From positions 151,614-215,613 of the forward strand of contig NZ_JAERRG010000020.1 in assembly GCF_016741935.1 (NCBI RefSeq): a DNA stretch of 64,000 nucleotides, written 5' to 3'. Both the position numbers and the translations under genes were made by a program. This DNA is from Streptomyces endocoffeicus (GTDB lineage: Bacteria; Actinomycetota; Actinomycetes; Streptomycetales; Streptomycetaceae). Positions 33,488-41,772 of the stretch are shown one piece after another (within the stretch, counting starts at the first letter, position 1; every line of letters begins with the position of its first letter). The notes beneath the pieces were generated by a model that ran no database searches, was not told the origin of the DNA, and was given only the letters and a program-made list of their open reading frames with translations.

Positions 33488-34569
33488 AGGACCACCACCG
33501 ACCGCAGCACCTCGCCGCGCTGCATCTTCGCGAACGCGGCCTCGACCTCGTCCAGCGTGATCGTCTCGCTGACGAACGCCTCCAGGTCCAGCTTGCGGCT
33601 GAGGTGGAGGTCGACCAGGACCGGGAAGTCCCGGCTGGGCAGGCAGTCGCCGTACCAGGACGACTTGAGCGCGCCGCCCCGCGAGAACAGGTCGATCAGC
33701 GGCAGATCGATGCGCATCTCCGGGTCCGGCACCCCGACCTGCACCAGCACCCCGGCCAGATCGCGCATATAGAAGCCCTGGGTGTAGGTCTCGGGACGGC
33801 CCACCGCGTCGATGACCACATTCGCGCCGAAGCCCCCGGTCAGCTCGCGCACCGCCTCGACCGGGTCCGTACCACGGGAGTTGACGGTGTCGGTGGCGCC
33901 GAAGCGGGTCGCCGCGTCCAGCTTGGCGTCGTCGATGTCCACGGCGATCACCCGGCGGGCCCCGGACAGCGAGGCCCCGGCGATCGCGGCGTTGCCGACG
34001 CCGCCGCAGCCGATGACCGCGACCGTGTCGCCGTTGGACACCCCGCCGGTATGCACCGCCGCGCCGTACCCGGCCATCACCCCGCAGCCGATCAGGCCCG
34101 CCGCCTCGGGGTGCGCCGAGGGGTCGATCTTCACCGCCTGCCCGGCCGCGACCAGCGTCTTCTCGGCGAACGCGCCGATGCCCAGCGCCGGGCTGAGCGG
34201 GGTGCCGTCGGTCAGGGTCATCGGCTGGACGGCATTGCGGCTGTCGAAGCAGTACCACGGGCGGCCCCGGCGGCAGGAGCGGCAGCCGCCGCACGGCGCC
34301 CGCCAGGCCAGGACCACATAGTCACCGGGGGCGAGCGCGGTGACGCCGGGGCCCACGGCCTCGACCACTCCGGCCGCCTCATGCCCGAGCAGATACGGGA
34401 ATTCGTCACCGATCGCGCCGTCCCGGTAGTGCAGGTCGGTGTGGCACACCCCGCACGCCTGCACTCCCACCAGCACCTCACCGGGGCCGGGCTCGGGCAC
34501 GAGAACGGGCACCACCTCCACCGGGGCGCCCTTTTTGACCGCGACGACGGCGCGGGCTTCTTGCGGCAT
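33484..34569 (-). CDS. S-(hydroxymethyl)mycothiol dehydrogenase (mycothiol-dependent formaldehyde dehydrogenase)
   Basis: The 361-residue zinc alcohol dehydrogenase has catalytic zinc ligands Cys42 (CGVCHTDLHYRDG) and His63 (LLGHEAAG). Structural zinc Cys residues are 93, 96, 99 and 107, and the NAD fold has VIGCGGVGNAA. MPQEARAVVAVKKGAPVEVV and GRPWYCFDSRNA are close to known mycothiol-dependent formaldehyde dehydrogenases (MscR/AdhE2 type). It oxidises the formaldehyde-mycothiol adduct toward formate. As first gene of the operon, translationally coupled to the demethylating dehydrogenase, it probably removes formaldehyde made by N-demethylation. GAGGAG precedes the ATG. Confidence 0.9.
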   Translation of the reverse strand: MPQEARAVVAVKKGAPVEVVPVLVPEPGPGEVLVGVQACGVCHTDLHYRDGAIGDEFPYLLGHEAAGVVEAVGPGVTALAPGDYVVLAWRAPCGGCRSCRRGRPWYCFDSRNAVQPMTLTDGTPLSPALGIGAFAEKTLVAAGQAVKIDPSAHPEAAGLIGCGVMAGYGAAVHTGGVSNGDTVAVIGCGGVGNAAIAGASLSGARRVIAVDIDDAKLDAATRFGATDTVNSRGTDPVEAVRELTGGFGANVVIDAVGRPETYTQGFYMRDLAGVLVQVGVPDPEMRIDLPLIDLFSRGGALKSSWYGDCLPSRDFPVLVDLHLSRKLDLEAFVSETITLDEVEAAFAKMQRGEVLRSVVVL

Positions 34570-34834
34570 GGCTCACTCCTCTGTTCTCCTGCGATCGCAG
34601 AAACCGGTGCACGGGAGCTGGCATGACTGCCTCGAAGGAGGGTGAGACCGAGGCCGTTCAACGGCCGCCGGTTACCCTCCAGTTGCGTATAGCGCGGCGT
34701 GTTGCGCGATGGGAGACATCCTGAAAGTCGTCGCCCCGTGCGGTCAAGGGGTGCGCGTAAACCGTCTGTGAACCGGCGCTGACGGGGGAATTCGCGTAGA
34801 TCGCACGCCTCACGGAACGCCTGGGCACAGACGT
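34570..34834. other. Intergenic region carrying the catabolic operon leader and promoter
   Basis: No convincing gene lies between the mycothiol dehydrogenase start and the terminator at 34835. It holds the operon leader (about 110 bases), a TATACG -10-like hexamer on the minus strand (34691-34686) and two TTGCG motifs described separately. Confidence 0.6.
34683..34710. promoter_or_regulatory. Candidate IclR operator upstream of the catabolic operon
   Basis: TTGCGTATAGCGC (34683-34695) is followed by TTGCGCGAT (34702-34710). The first matches 11 of 13 bases of TTGCGCATCGCGC at 35777-35789, in the divergent IclR/ferredoxin promoter region. The site overlaps the inferred -10 of the catabolic operon. 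Confidence 0.45.
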
Positions 34835-34868
34835 GACGAGGGGGCCGGAGTCATCCGGCCCCCTCGTC
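34835..34868 (-). terminator. Strong hairpin terminator after the IclR gene
   Basis: A perfect 15-bp inverted repeat (34835-34849 with 34854-34868) closes over a 4-base loop, starting about 25 bases beyond the IclR stop. GACGAGGGGGCCGGA is the 5' arm on the plus strand. No T-run follows, as usual in this G+C-rich genus. Confidence 0.75.
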
Positions 34869-34892
34869 GGGTGGGTGGGGTGGTGGGGTGGG

Positions 34893-35690
34893 TCAGCCGG
34901 GGAATCCCATCCGTCGGGACAGCTCCTCGGCGGTCTTCACGGCGTACTCGGCAAGATCGGGCAGCCGGCTCTGGGCCATCCGGTACGCCGGTCCCGAGAC
35001 GCCGATCGCCCCCATGACCGCGCCGTCGTGGCCGCGCACCGGCGCCGCCACCGCGTTCAGCCCGATCTCCAGCTCCTCGCAGGAGTAGGCGTACCCGCGC
35101 TCGGCCGCCGTCTCCAGCTGCTGCCGCAGCTCGGCGGAGGTGGTGATGGTGTGCTCGGTGAACCGCGGCAGCTTCCGCGTCACCAGCCGCTCCCGGCGCT
35201 CGCCCGACAGATGTGCGAGCAGCACCTTGCCGCTCGCGGTCGCGTGCAGTGCGGTGCGCCGCCCCAGCCAGTTGAAGGCGGTCACCGCGGCGGCGCCGCG
35301 CGCCTGCATGATGTTGACCGCCGCGTCCCCGTCCAGGACGGCGATATTGGCCGTCTCGCCGGTCTCGTCGGCCAGCGCCCGGCACACCGGGGCGCCCTCC
35401 TGCGAGATGTCCAGGCGGATGGCGGCGGCGCCCGCGAGTCTCAGCACCCCGGCGCCCAGGTAGTACTTCCCCCGGTCCCGCTCCTGTCCGACGAGTCCGC
35501 GGTTCTCCAGTACGCCGAGCAGCCGGAAGGCGGTCGACTTGTGGACCCCCAGCTCGTCGGCGATCTCGGTCACTCCGGCCTCGCCGAGTCTGGCAAGGAT
35601 CTCCAGGACGCTGACCGCCCTGTCCACCGACTGCACTGCCCCGGCGGCCCCCCGCTTCTCCTCGGCCCGATCCTCGGTCGTGTTCGTCAT
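34893..35690 (-). CDS. IclR-family transcriptional regulator
   Basis: The 265-residue protein has an N-terminal winged helix-turn-helix (~20-85; VDRAVSVLEILARLGEAGVTEIADELGVHKSTAFRLL). An IclR effector domain follows (~95-255), with TALHATASGKVLLAHL and AVAAPVRGHDGAVMGAIGVSGP as characteristic stretches. IclR regulators often control catabolism of small organic compounds and may repress or activate. It lies between the N-methyl catabolic operon and the divergent ferredoxin/reductase pair, and similar TTGCG-type sites occur in both promoter regions. I infer it controls both units with a betaine-type or demethylation product as effector. Confidence 0.92.
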   Translation of the reverse strand: MTNTTEDRAEEKRGAAGAVQSVDRAVSVLEILARLGEAGVTEIADELGVHKSTAFRLLGVLENRGLVGQERDRGKYYLGAGVLRLAGAAAIRLDISQEGAPVCRALADETGETANIAVLDGDAAVNIMQARGAAAVTAFNWLGRRTALHATASGKVLLAHLSGERRERLVTRKLPRFTEHTITTSAELRQQLETAAERGYAYSCEELEIGLNAVAAPVRGHDGAVMGAIGVSGPAYRMAQSRLPDLAEYAVKTAEELSRRMGFPG

Positions 35691-35776
35691 GGTTCTGATC
35701 TCACCATCCGGCGGCTCTGCGTGGGGCCCCTCGGGGCGGGGAACTCTTGACGGCTGCCTTCCCGATCTGGATTCTG

Positions 35777-35789
35777 TTGCGCATCGCGC
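35777..35789. promoter_or_regulatory. Candidate IclR operator in the IclR/ferredoxin divergent region
   Basis: TTGCGCATCGCGC is a near-palindrome and matches the site at 34683-34695 in 11 of 13 positions. It lies 53 bases upstream of the ferredoxin start and 87 bases upstream of the IclR start. Confidence 0.45.
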
Positions 35790-35841
35790 TTTTCAGTGCA
35801 CTATCCACAACGCATGATACCGATCAACGTGAGGGGGGCCA

Positions 35842-36204
35842 ATGATTGCCGTCTGCCGTATCGAGGACCTGCCGGAGGGTGAGTCGGTGCGTATCGAGGC
35901 CGGCGATGCCACCGCGCCGATCGCGGTGTTCCACTCCGACGGTGCGTTCTACGCCATCGATGACACCTGCAGCCACCAGGACGCCTCCCTCTCCGACGGG
36001 TGGCTGGAAGGCTGCTATGTGGAATGCCCGCTGCACGCCGCGCTGTTCGATCTGCGATCCGGCGAGCCGACCTGTCTGCCCGCCCGTAAGCCCGTACGGA
36101 CCCACGCTGTCACCGTCGTGGACGGAATGCTGTATGTCCACCCCGCGGTGCAGACCGTTCCCGGGCAGCCCGTGCACGCGGCGCCGGAAGAAGCCGTGGC
36201 ATGA
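35842..36204 (+). CDS. Rieske-type [2Fe-2S] ferredoxin
   Basis: The 120-residue soluble protein has the Rieske ligands Cys43-x-His45 (DDTCSHQDASL) and Cys62-x-x-His65 (VECPLHAALFD). This is the ferredoxin type used in three-component ring-hydroxylating oxygenase systems. AGGGGGG precedes the ATG. Its stop overlaps the start of the reductase gene by four bases, so the two form an electron-transfer pair. The most likely client is the Rieske oxygenase at 29716-30873, across the shared IclR regulator. A C-terminal extension of ~15 residues after the Rieske fold is not conserved in character. Confidence 0.92.
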   Translation: MIAVCRIEDLPEGESVRIEAGDATAPIAVFHSDGAFYAIDDTCSHQDASLSDGWLEGCYVECPLHAALFDLRSGEPTCLPARKPVRTHAVTVVDGMLYVHPAVQTVPGQPVHAAPEEAVA

Positions 36205-37403
36205 CGGCGGTCAGGACGGTCACCGTGGTCGGGGCCTCGCTCGCGGGTCTGCACGCGGCGCGGGGTCTGCGCGCCCAGGGGTACGACGGGCGGCTGGTCG
36301 TCGTCGGTGCGGAGCACCACCGCCCCTACGACCGCCCGCCGCTGTCCAAGGAGTTCCTGACCGGGGACGGCGACCCGGGCGAGGGGCTGGGCCCGCTCGC
36401 CCTCACCGACCCCGGGGAGGAGGCCGAGCTGGACGCCGAGTGGCTGCTCGGCGTCCGGGCCGAGGCGCTGGACACCGCGGCCGGGGAGATCCGCCTCACC
36501 GGCGGCCGCGCCCTGCGCACCGACGGCGTCGTCATCGCCACCGGCGCCACCCCCAGAACCCTGCCCCTCCCGCCGCTGGACGGGGTGCACACCCTGCGCA
36601 CCCTCGACGACGCGCTCCGGCTCCGCGCCGGGCTGCGCGCGGGCGCCGAGCGGGCGGTGGTGATCGGCGCGGGCTTCATCGGCGCCGAGGTGGCCTCCTC
36701 CTGCGCCGCCCTCGGGCTCGATGTCACCGTCGTGGAGGCGGCGCCGCTGCCGCTGGTGCCCCAACTGGGCGAGGAGATGGCCCGGGTGTGCGCCGGGCTG
36801 CACGCGCGGGGCGGGGCCACCCTGCTGTGCGGCACCGGTGTGGCCGGTCTGCGCGGAGCCGGCCGGGTCACCGGTGTGGAGCTCTCCGACGGGCGGGTGC
36901 TGCCCGCCGATGTGGTGGTCGTCGGCGTCGGGGTGCGTCCCGTCACCGAGTGGCTGGAAGGCTCCGGTCTGGCCCTGGACGACGGGGTGCGGTGCGACGC
37001 GGGCTGTGTCACCGCGCTGCCCAACGTCGTGGCCGTCGGGGACGTGGCCCGGCTGGCCCAGCCGGGCACCGCCCGCACCGTCCGGGCCGAGCACTGGACC
37101 AGCGGCATGCTCCAGGGCGACGTGGCCGCCCGCAATCTGCTCGCCGGGTCCACCGTCGAACGCTTCGACGCGCTCCCCTACTTCTGGTCCGACCAGTACG
37201 GCGCGCGCATCCAGTACGCCGGGCGGCGCGAATCCGGGGACCCGGTCCGGATCCTCGAGGGGGACCCGGCCGGGGGCGGCGGCTTCCTCGCCGTCTACGA
37301 ACGGGACGGGATTCCCACCGCCGCCCTCGGCGTGGACCGGCCCCGGCCCTTCATGCGGCTGCGCCGCGAGCTGGCCCGCGCTCCGCAGCCGGCCGGGAGG
37401 TGA
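36201..37403 (+). CDS. FAD-dependent ferredoxin reductase
   Basis: The 400-residue flavoprotein has an N-terminal FAD motif (VTVVGASLAGLHAARGLRAQG) and an internal NAD(P) motif (AVVIGAGFIGAEVASSCAALG). VVAVGDVARL precedes the C-terminal interface domain, with HWTSGMLQGDVAARNLL as found in ferredoxin reductases of oxygenase systems. It takes electrons from NAD(P)H and passes them to the adjacent Rieske ferredoxin. The ATG overlaps the ferredoxin stop. The 3' end overlaps the convergent small membrane protein gene by 53 bases. Confidence 0.93.
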   Translation: MTAVRTVTVVGASLAGLHAARGLRAQGYDGRLVVVGAEHHRPYDRPPLSKEFLTGDGDPGEGLGPLALTDPGEEAELDAEWLLGVRAEALDTAAGEIRLTGGRALRTDGVVIATGATPRTLPLPPLDGVHTLRTLDDALRLRAGLRAGAERAVVIGAGFIGAEVASSCAALGLDVTVVEAAPLPLVPQLGEEMARVCAGLHARGGATLLCGTGVAGLRGAGRVTGVELSDGRVLPADVVVVGVGVRPVTEWLEGSGLALDDGVRCDAGCVTALPNVVAVGDVARLAQPGTARTVRAEHWTSGMLQGDVAARNLLAGSTVERFDALPYFWSDQYGARIQYAGRRESGDPVRILEGDPAGGGGFLAVYERDGIPTAALGVDRPRPFMRLRRELARAPQPAGR

Positions 37404-37779
37404 CCGTCGGGTCCGCCTCCTTGGCCCGTTCCCGGCGGCGCTGGCGGCGCATCTCGCGGGCCGTGCTGCTGGGCCGGGACACCACCCCGTAGCGCTGGCG
37501 CCAGACCTGCCGGGTCACCCACACGTCCAGCACCCCCCAGGTCGCCACCACCGTGCTCGCCACCGTGGCGAGCACGACGGGGAAGGCGGACCACGAGCCC
37601 GCCAGGGTGCACAGCAGGGCGACCATCACCTCCACCAGAGTCACGGCGATGATGATGACCGCCCGCACCGCCGCCGTACGGACGGGATCGGGCAGCCGTC
37701 GCCTGCGCGCCGGCTCCTCGGTCCACAACGGCCGGACCCCGTGCGCCGGGATGTCGCGATCCTTGTCCATCGCGTCCAT
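37351..37779 (-). CDS. Small two-helix membrane protein, unknown function
   Basis: The 142-residue product has a basic N-terminal segment (EEPARRRRLPDPVR) and two hydrophobic helices at about 38-62 (AVIIIAVTLVEVMVALLCTLAG) and 66-88. A strongly basic tail follows (REMRRQRRRERAKEAD). No enzyme motif is visible. I start at ATG 37779, which has GGGAG upstream; an in-frame ATG at 37800 is less well placed. It converges on and overlaps the ferredoxin reductase gene by 53 bases and lies back to back with the conservon. I do not recognise a named family. Confidence 0.6.
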   Translation of the reverse strand: MDAMDKDRDIPAHGVRPLWTEEPARRRRLPDPVRTAAVRAVIIIAVTLVEVMVALLCTLAGSWSAFPVVLATVASTVVATWGVLDVWVTRQVWRQRYGVVSRPSSTAREMRRQRRRERAKEADPTVTSRPAAERGPARGAAA

Positions 37780-38143
37780 GACGCTCCCACCCCTTTCCAT
37801 GCTCCGCCCCGGCGTGGCCGAGTCAGATAGCGGGACTTGGGTCGTATGCCCCCCAGTGTGCCCCGTTGGATCACGAATGGCACCGACCACGGGTTCCCCT
37901 GGGGAGGGGAAAACAAGCCAAGCGCGGCCGGATGGCCGCATGCGGTGGCCGGAGGGGAGCGCCGAACAGTGGGGAGTAAGTCGGGGAATCACCGGACAAC
38001 TCCTGATCGCGGACCGTAAGGGACTCCCTGCATCAAGTGGACACGCCTTCGAACTGTCCAACCGGCAGTAGTAGGCTCGCGCCCGCTCGATGTCGGAACT
38101 CGGAACCCCGCCCCAGGAATTCGGGGTTGACGTTAGGGAGGCC
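37780..38143. other. Divergent intergenic region upstream of the conservon
   Basis: This stretch of about 360 bases has no credible gene. It must hold the promoter of the small membrane protein and the conservon promoter (candidate TTCGAA at 38048-38053 and TAGGCT at 38072-38077, 18 bases apart). No clear operator is visible. Confidence 0.5.
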
Positions 38144-40936
38144 ATGCGCTTTCGCGGTAAGTCCATCCGCAGGAAGATCGTGGCGCTGTTGCTGGTGCCG
38201 CTCGTGTCACTGACGGCGATCTGGGCGTTCGCCACGGTGATCACCGGTCGCGAGGCAATGCAACTGGTGGACGCTTCCGACATCATCGACAAGGCGGGCC
38301 AGCCGGCCGAGGACGCGGTGCACGCCGTCCAGAAGGAGCGCCGGCAGACACTCATCCTGCTGGCCGATCCGCGGCAGTCGGACGCCCTGCCCGTGCTCCA
38401 CTCCCTGCAGCGCAAGACCGACCAGGCGATCGACGAGCTGCGGGCCGCCGAGTCGGACGGCGATATGCACGGCAAGATGAACGACGACTCCGAGGAACAG
38501 CTCGACAACATCCTCAAGGCCGCGGACGGACTGGACAGTCTGCGCCGCAAGGTCGAGGACGACGGCATCTCCTCGACCCAGGCGTATGAGTATTACAACA
38601 AGCTCGTCGACCTCTGCTACACCTTCCGCAGCTCCCTCCACGCGGTGCCCGACACCGACCTCGACAAACAGGGGCGCGCGCTGGTCGCCATGATCCGCGC
38701 CCGGGAGGCGCTCTCCCGCGAGGACGCGCTGTACGTCTCGGCGCTGACGGCGCGCAAGATGACGCTGGCCGACCTCCAGGCGATGTCCGACCTCATCGCC
38801 GAGCGCACCCTGCTCTACGAGATCAACCTGCCGATCCTCCCCGACTCCGAGCAGAAGGTCTTCGCCGACTACCGGCGCACCAACGCCGCCCCCGCCGCGC
38901 TGCGCGTGGCCGAGGGCAAGATCCTCTCCTCGATGGACCCGGCCACGGCCATCAAGTCGCTGGACCAGGAGCACTGGGAGGCCGCGGCCCAGCCCGTCCT
39001 CAACGACTACGACCGGCTGGGCGAGGAGGCCACCGACCGGCTCCAGAAGCGCATCGACCCGGTGGCCAGCAGCGTGATGCTCAAGGCGGGCATCGCCGGC
39101 ATCCTCGGCCTGGTCGCCCTCATCGTCTCCATCTTCGTCTCGTTCCGGATCGGCCGCAGCCTGGTCCGCGATCTGTCCCGGCTGCGCAGGGACGCCCAGG
39201 AGGTCGCCAGCGTCCGGCTGCCGAGCGTGATGCGCCGCCTCGGCGCGGGCGAGCAGATCGACGTGGAGACCGAGGCGCCCCGGCTGGACTACGGCCCCGA
39301 TGAGATGGGCCAGGTCGGCCAGGCCCTCAACACCCTCCAGCGGGCCGCCGTCGAGGCCGCCGTCAAACAGGCCGAACTCCGCCAGGGCGTCTCCGAGGTC
39401 TTCGTCAACCTCGCCCGCCGCAGCCAGGTGCTGCTGCACCGTCAGCTCACCCTCCTGGACACCATGGAGCGGCGCACCGAGGACACCGACGAGCTGTCCG
39501 ACCTGTTCCGCCTGGACCATATGACCACCCGTATGCGGCGGCACGCCGAGGGTCTGGTCATCCTCTCCGGCGCGGCGCCCTCCCGGCAGTGGCGCAAGCC
39601 GATCCAGCTGATGGACGTCGTGCGCGCCGCCGTCGCCGAGGTGGAGGACTACGAGCGGATCGAGATCCGCCGGCTGCCGCGGATCGCGGTCGTCGGCCCG
39701 GCCGTCGGCGACCTCACCCACCTCGTCGCCGAACTCCTGGAGAACGCCACCGTCTTCTCGCCGCCGCACACCGCCGTCCAGGTGCACGGCGAGCGGGTCG
39801 CCAAGGGCTTCACCCTGGAGATCCACGACCGCGGTCTCGGCATGACGCCCGACGCGCTGCTGGAGGCCAACCTCCGGCTCGCCGAGACCCCCGAGTTCGA
39901 GCTGTCCGACACCGACCGGCTCGGGCTGTTCGTGGTCAGCCGGCTCGCCCAGCGGCAGGGGGTGCGGGTCTCGCTCCAGCCCTCCCCGTACGGCGGTACC
40001 ACGGCCATCGTGCTCATCCCCTCCAACCTGCTCACCGACGACGGCGCCCGGGGGGACACCGGCGGTCGCGTCGCCGACGATCGCGTCGCCGACGATCGCG
40101 TCGCCGACGATCGCGCCACCGGCGGCCGCGACGCCGGCGGCCGTTACGCCGATACCGCGCGGCGCGGCGTGGGCGACGTCCGGCTCGGGCCCGCCGACGA
40201 GGCCGAGCAGGCCTCGCAGCTCGCCTCCCTGACCGCGTCGCTGACGCACGAGGCCCACCACGACGACCCCGACGAGGACGACGAAGTGGGCGGCATCTTC
40301 CGCGCCCGCGGCCTCAAGACGCGCCAGTCCGCGCGCACCGGACCCGTTCCGTCCACCGTGGAGCAGCACCAGCAGGCTCCGGACGGTCCGGGCCCGGACC
40401 CCGAACCGGGCGGCGGCCCCGCGCCGCTGCCCCGCCGTGTCCCGCCGGTTCTGGTCGCCGACCACGGCCGGCCGGTCGAGGGCACGTCCAGCGGACGGCA
40501 CGGCCGTCCGCAGGGCCCGGGGCAGCCGTCCTGGGCCGAGCGCTCCGAACGCCAGGGCCAGGCCCAGGCTCAGGACCAAGGCCAGGGCCAGGGCCAGGAC
40601 CAGGCCCAGCGCCAGGGCCGTGACCAGGGCCCGCGGCGCACGGGGCCGGAGCGCCGGGGCCCGGAGCAGAGCCCGGTGCCCACCCAGCGGGCGGCCTCCG
40701 GCCTCCCCAAGCGGGTACGGCAGGCCAGCCTGGCCCCGCAGCTGAAGAACGATCCCGCACCCCCGACCGACGACGGAGCCACTGCCGAGACCGATCCCGA
40801 GCGCGAAGCCGAGCAGGCGAGGGCCACCATGGCCTCGCTCCAACGGGGTTGGCAGCGCGGTCGGCGGCAGTCGGCCACCGGATCCGGAGGCGCGGACGCA
40901 AGCCAGGGAACGACACATGAGGGGGACGGTCGATGA
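38144..40936 (+). CDS. cvnA: Conservon sensor histidine kinase-like protein (CvnA) with nitrate/nitrite-sensing domain
   Basis: From ATG 38144 (GGGAGG just upstream; an upstream ATG at 38090 is possible) the product has 930 residues. A membrane helix at ~11-33 (IVALLLVPLVSLTAIWAFA), an extracellular NIT-type sensing region and a second helix at ~310-332 come first. A HAMP-like linker follows, then an HATPase_c domain at ~485-626 (VAELLENATVFSPP; DRGLGM). The C-terminal 300 residues are low complexity, with three exact 15-bp copies coding VADDR (40070-40114) and a Gln/Gly run near 40555-40630. CvnA proteins are thought to anchor a G-protein-like complex with CvnB-D rather than act as classical kinases. 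Confidence 0.92.
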   Translation: MRFRGKSIRRKIVALLLVPLVSLTAIWAFATVITGREAMQLVDASDIIDKAGQPAEDAVHAVQKERRQTLILLADPRQSDALPVLHSLQRKTDQAIDELRAAESDGDMHGKMNDDSEEQLDNILKAADGLDSLRRKVEDDGISSTQAYEYYNKLVDLCYTFRSSLHAVPDTDLDKQGRALVAMIRAREALSREDALYVSALTARKMTLADLQAMSDLIAERTLLYEINLPILPDSEQKVFADYRRTNAAPAALRVAEGKILSSMDPATAIKSLDQEHWEAAAQPVLNDYDRLGEEATDRLQKRIDPVASSVMLKAGIAGILGLVALIVSIFVSFRIGRSLVRDLSRLRRDAQEVASVRLPSVMRRLGAGEQIDVETEAPRLDYGPDEMGQVGQALNTLQRAAVEAAVKQAELRQGVSEVFVNLARRSQVLLHRQLTLLDTMERRTEDTDELSDLFRLDHMTTRMRRHAEGLVILSGAAPSRQWRKPIQLMDVVRAAVAEVEDYERIEIRRLPRIAVVGPAVGDLTHLVAELLENATVFSPPHTAVQVHGERVAKGFTLEIHDRGLGMTPDALLEANLRLAETPEFELSDTDRLGLFVVSRLAQRQGVRVSLQPSPYGGTTAIVLIPSNLLTDDGARGDTGGRVADDRVADDRVADDRATGGRDAGGRYADTARRGVGDVRLGPADEAEQASQLASLTASLTHEAHHDDPDEDDEVGGIFRARGLKTRQSARTGPVPSTVEQHQQAPDGPGPDPEPGGGPAPLPRRVPPVLVADHGRPVEGTSSGRHGRPQGPGQPSWAERSERQGQAQAQDQGQGQGQDQAQRQGRDQGPRRTGPERRGPEQSPVPTQRAASGLPKRVRQASLAPQLKNDPAPPTDDGATAETDPEREAEQARATMASLQRGWQRGRRQSATGSGGADASQGTTHEGDGR

Positions 40937-41361
40937 CCGCATCGAACGCCGCAGCGCCCAACGGAACGCCCAACGCGTCGGGCGAGCTGAACTGGCTGCT
41001 GGACGAACTGGTCGGAAGAGTGGGCAGCATCCGCAAGGCACTGGTGCTCTCCGGGGACGGACTCCTCACCGGTGGCTCACGCGATCTGTCCCGGGAGGAC
41101 GGTGAACACCTGGCCGCCGTGGCCTCCGGCTTCCACAGCCTCGCCAAGGGCGTCGGCCGCCACTTCGACGTCGGCCGGGTCCGGCAGACCATCGTCGAGC
41201 TCGACGACGCCTTCCTGTTCGTCACCGCGGCCGGCGACGGCAGCTGTCTCGCCGTCCTGGCGGACGCCGACTCCGATGTGGGCCAGATAGCGTACGAGAT
41301 GACGCTGCTGGTCAAGCGGGTGGGCGTGCATCTGGGCTCGGCCCCGCGCTCCACCGGGTGA
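40933..41361 (+). CDS. cvnB: Conservon roadblock/LC7 protein (CvnB)
   Basis: The 142-residue roadblock/LC7 domain protein contains LNWLLDELVGRVGSIRKALVLSGDGLLTGGS and the FLFVTAAGDGSCLAVLAD strand pair typical of the family. Its ATG overlaps the cvnA stop (ATGA). In conservons the roadblock protein is thought to act with the small GTPase CvnD, as Mgl-type regulators do in other bacteria. The ILVKRVGVHLGS-like C-terminus is well preserved. Confidence 0.93.
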   Translation: MTASNAAAPNGTPNASGELNWLLDELVGRVGSIRKALVLSGDGLLTGGSRDLSREDGEHLAAVASGFHSLAKGVGRHFDVGRVRQTIVELDDAFLFVTAAGDGSCLAVLADADSDVGQIAYEMTLLVKRVGVHLGSAPRSTG

Positions 41362-41376
41362 CGGAGGCCGGGGGAA

Positions 41377-41772
41377 ATGAGCGGAGACCCGGAGCGCGCC
41401 GCCCGGTGGTTCGACGACGCGGCGGGACCGGTGGTCAGGCCCTATGCGATGACGCGGGGACGCACCCGCAGCGCCGCCGAGGACAAGCTGGATCTGATCG
41501 CTGTCGTGGTCGCCGACAGCGCGACCCACCGGACCGTCGCCGACCAGACACTGTCCCCGGAGCACATCGACATCGTCGAACTGAGCCGGGACAGCCCGCA
41601 GTCCGTCGCCGAACTGGCGGCCGAGCTCGACCTTCCGATCGGCGTGATCCGTGTGCTCATCGGCGATCTGCTCCACGCCGCACTCGTCCGAGTGTCCCGG
41701 CCCGTACCTCCGGCTGAACTGCCGGACGAGAGGATTCTGCGCGAGGTGATCAATGGGCTACGGGCACTCTGA
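41377..41772 (+). CDS. cvnC: Conservon DUF742 protein (CvnC)
   Basis: The 131-residue DUF742 protein contains VVRPYAMTRGRTRSA near its N-terminus. A winged-helix-like region follows (LSRDSPQSVAELAAELDLPIGVIRVLIGDLL), and it ends with ERILREVINGLRAL. Third gene of the conservon, 15 bases after cvnB with a good ribosome-binding site (GGAGG). Its 3' end overlaps cvnD by 20 bases. The winged-helix-like part hints at DNA or protein binding; the exact role of CvnC is not established. Confidence 0.93.
   Translation: MSGDPERAARWFDDAAGPVVRPYAMTRGRTRSAAEDKLDLIAVVVADSATHRTVADQTLSPEHIDIVELSRDSPQSVAELAAELDLPIGVIRVLIGDLLHAALVRVSRPVPPAELPDERILREVINGLRAL

Noticed and set aside
30596..33772. Plus-strand frame of about 1050 codons opposite the dehydrogenase genes
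   Set aside because: Composition and lack of motifs mark it as a shadow; the minus strand has clear FAD, GcvT and Rieske motifs.
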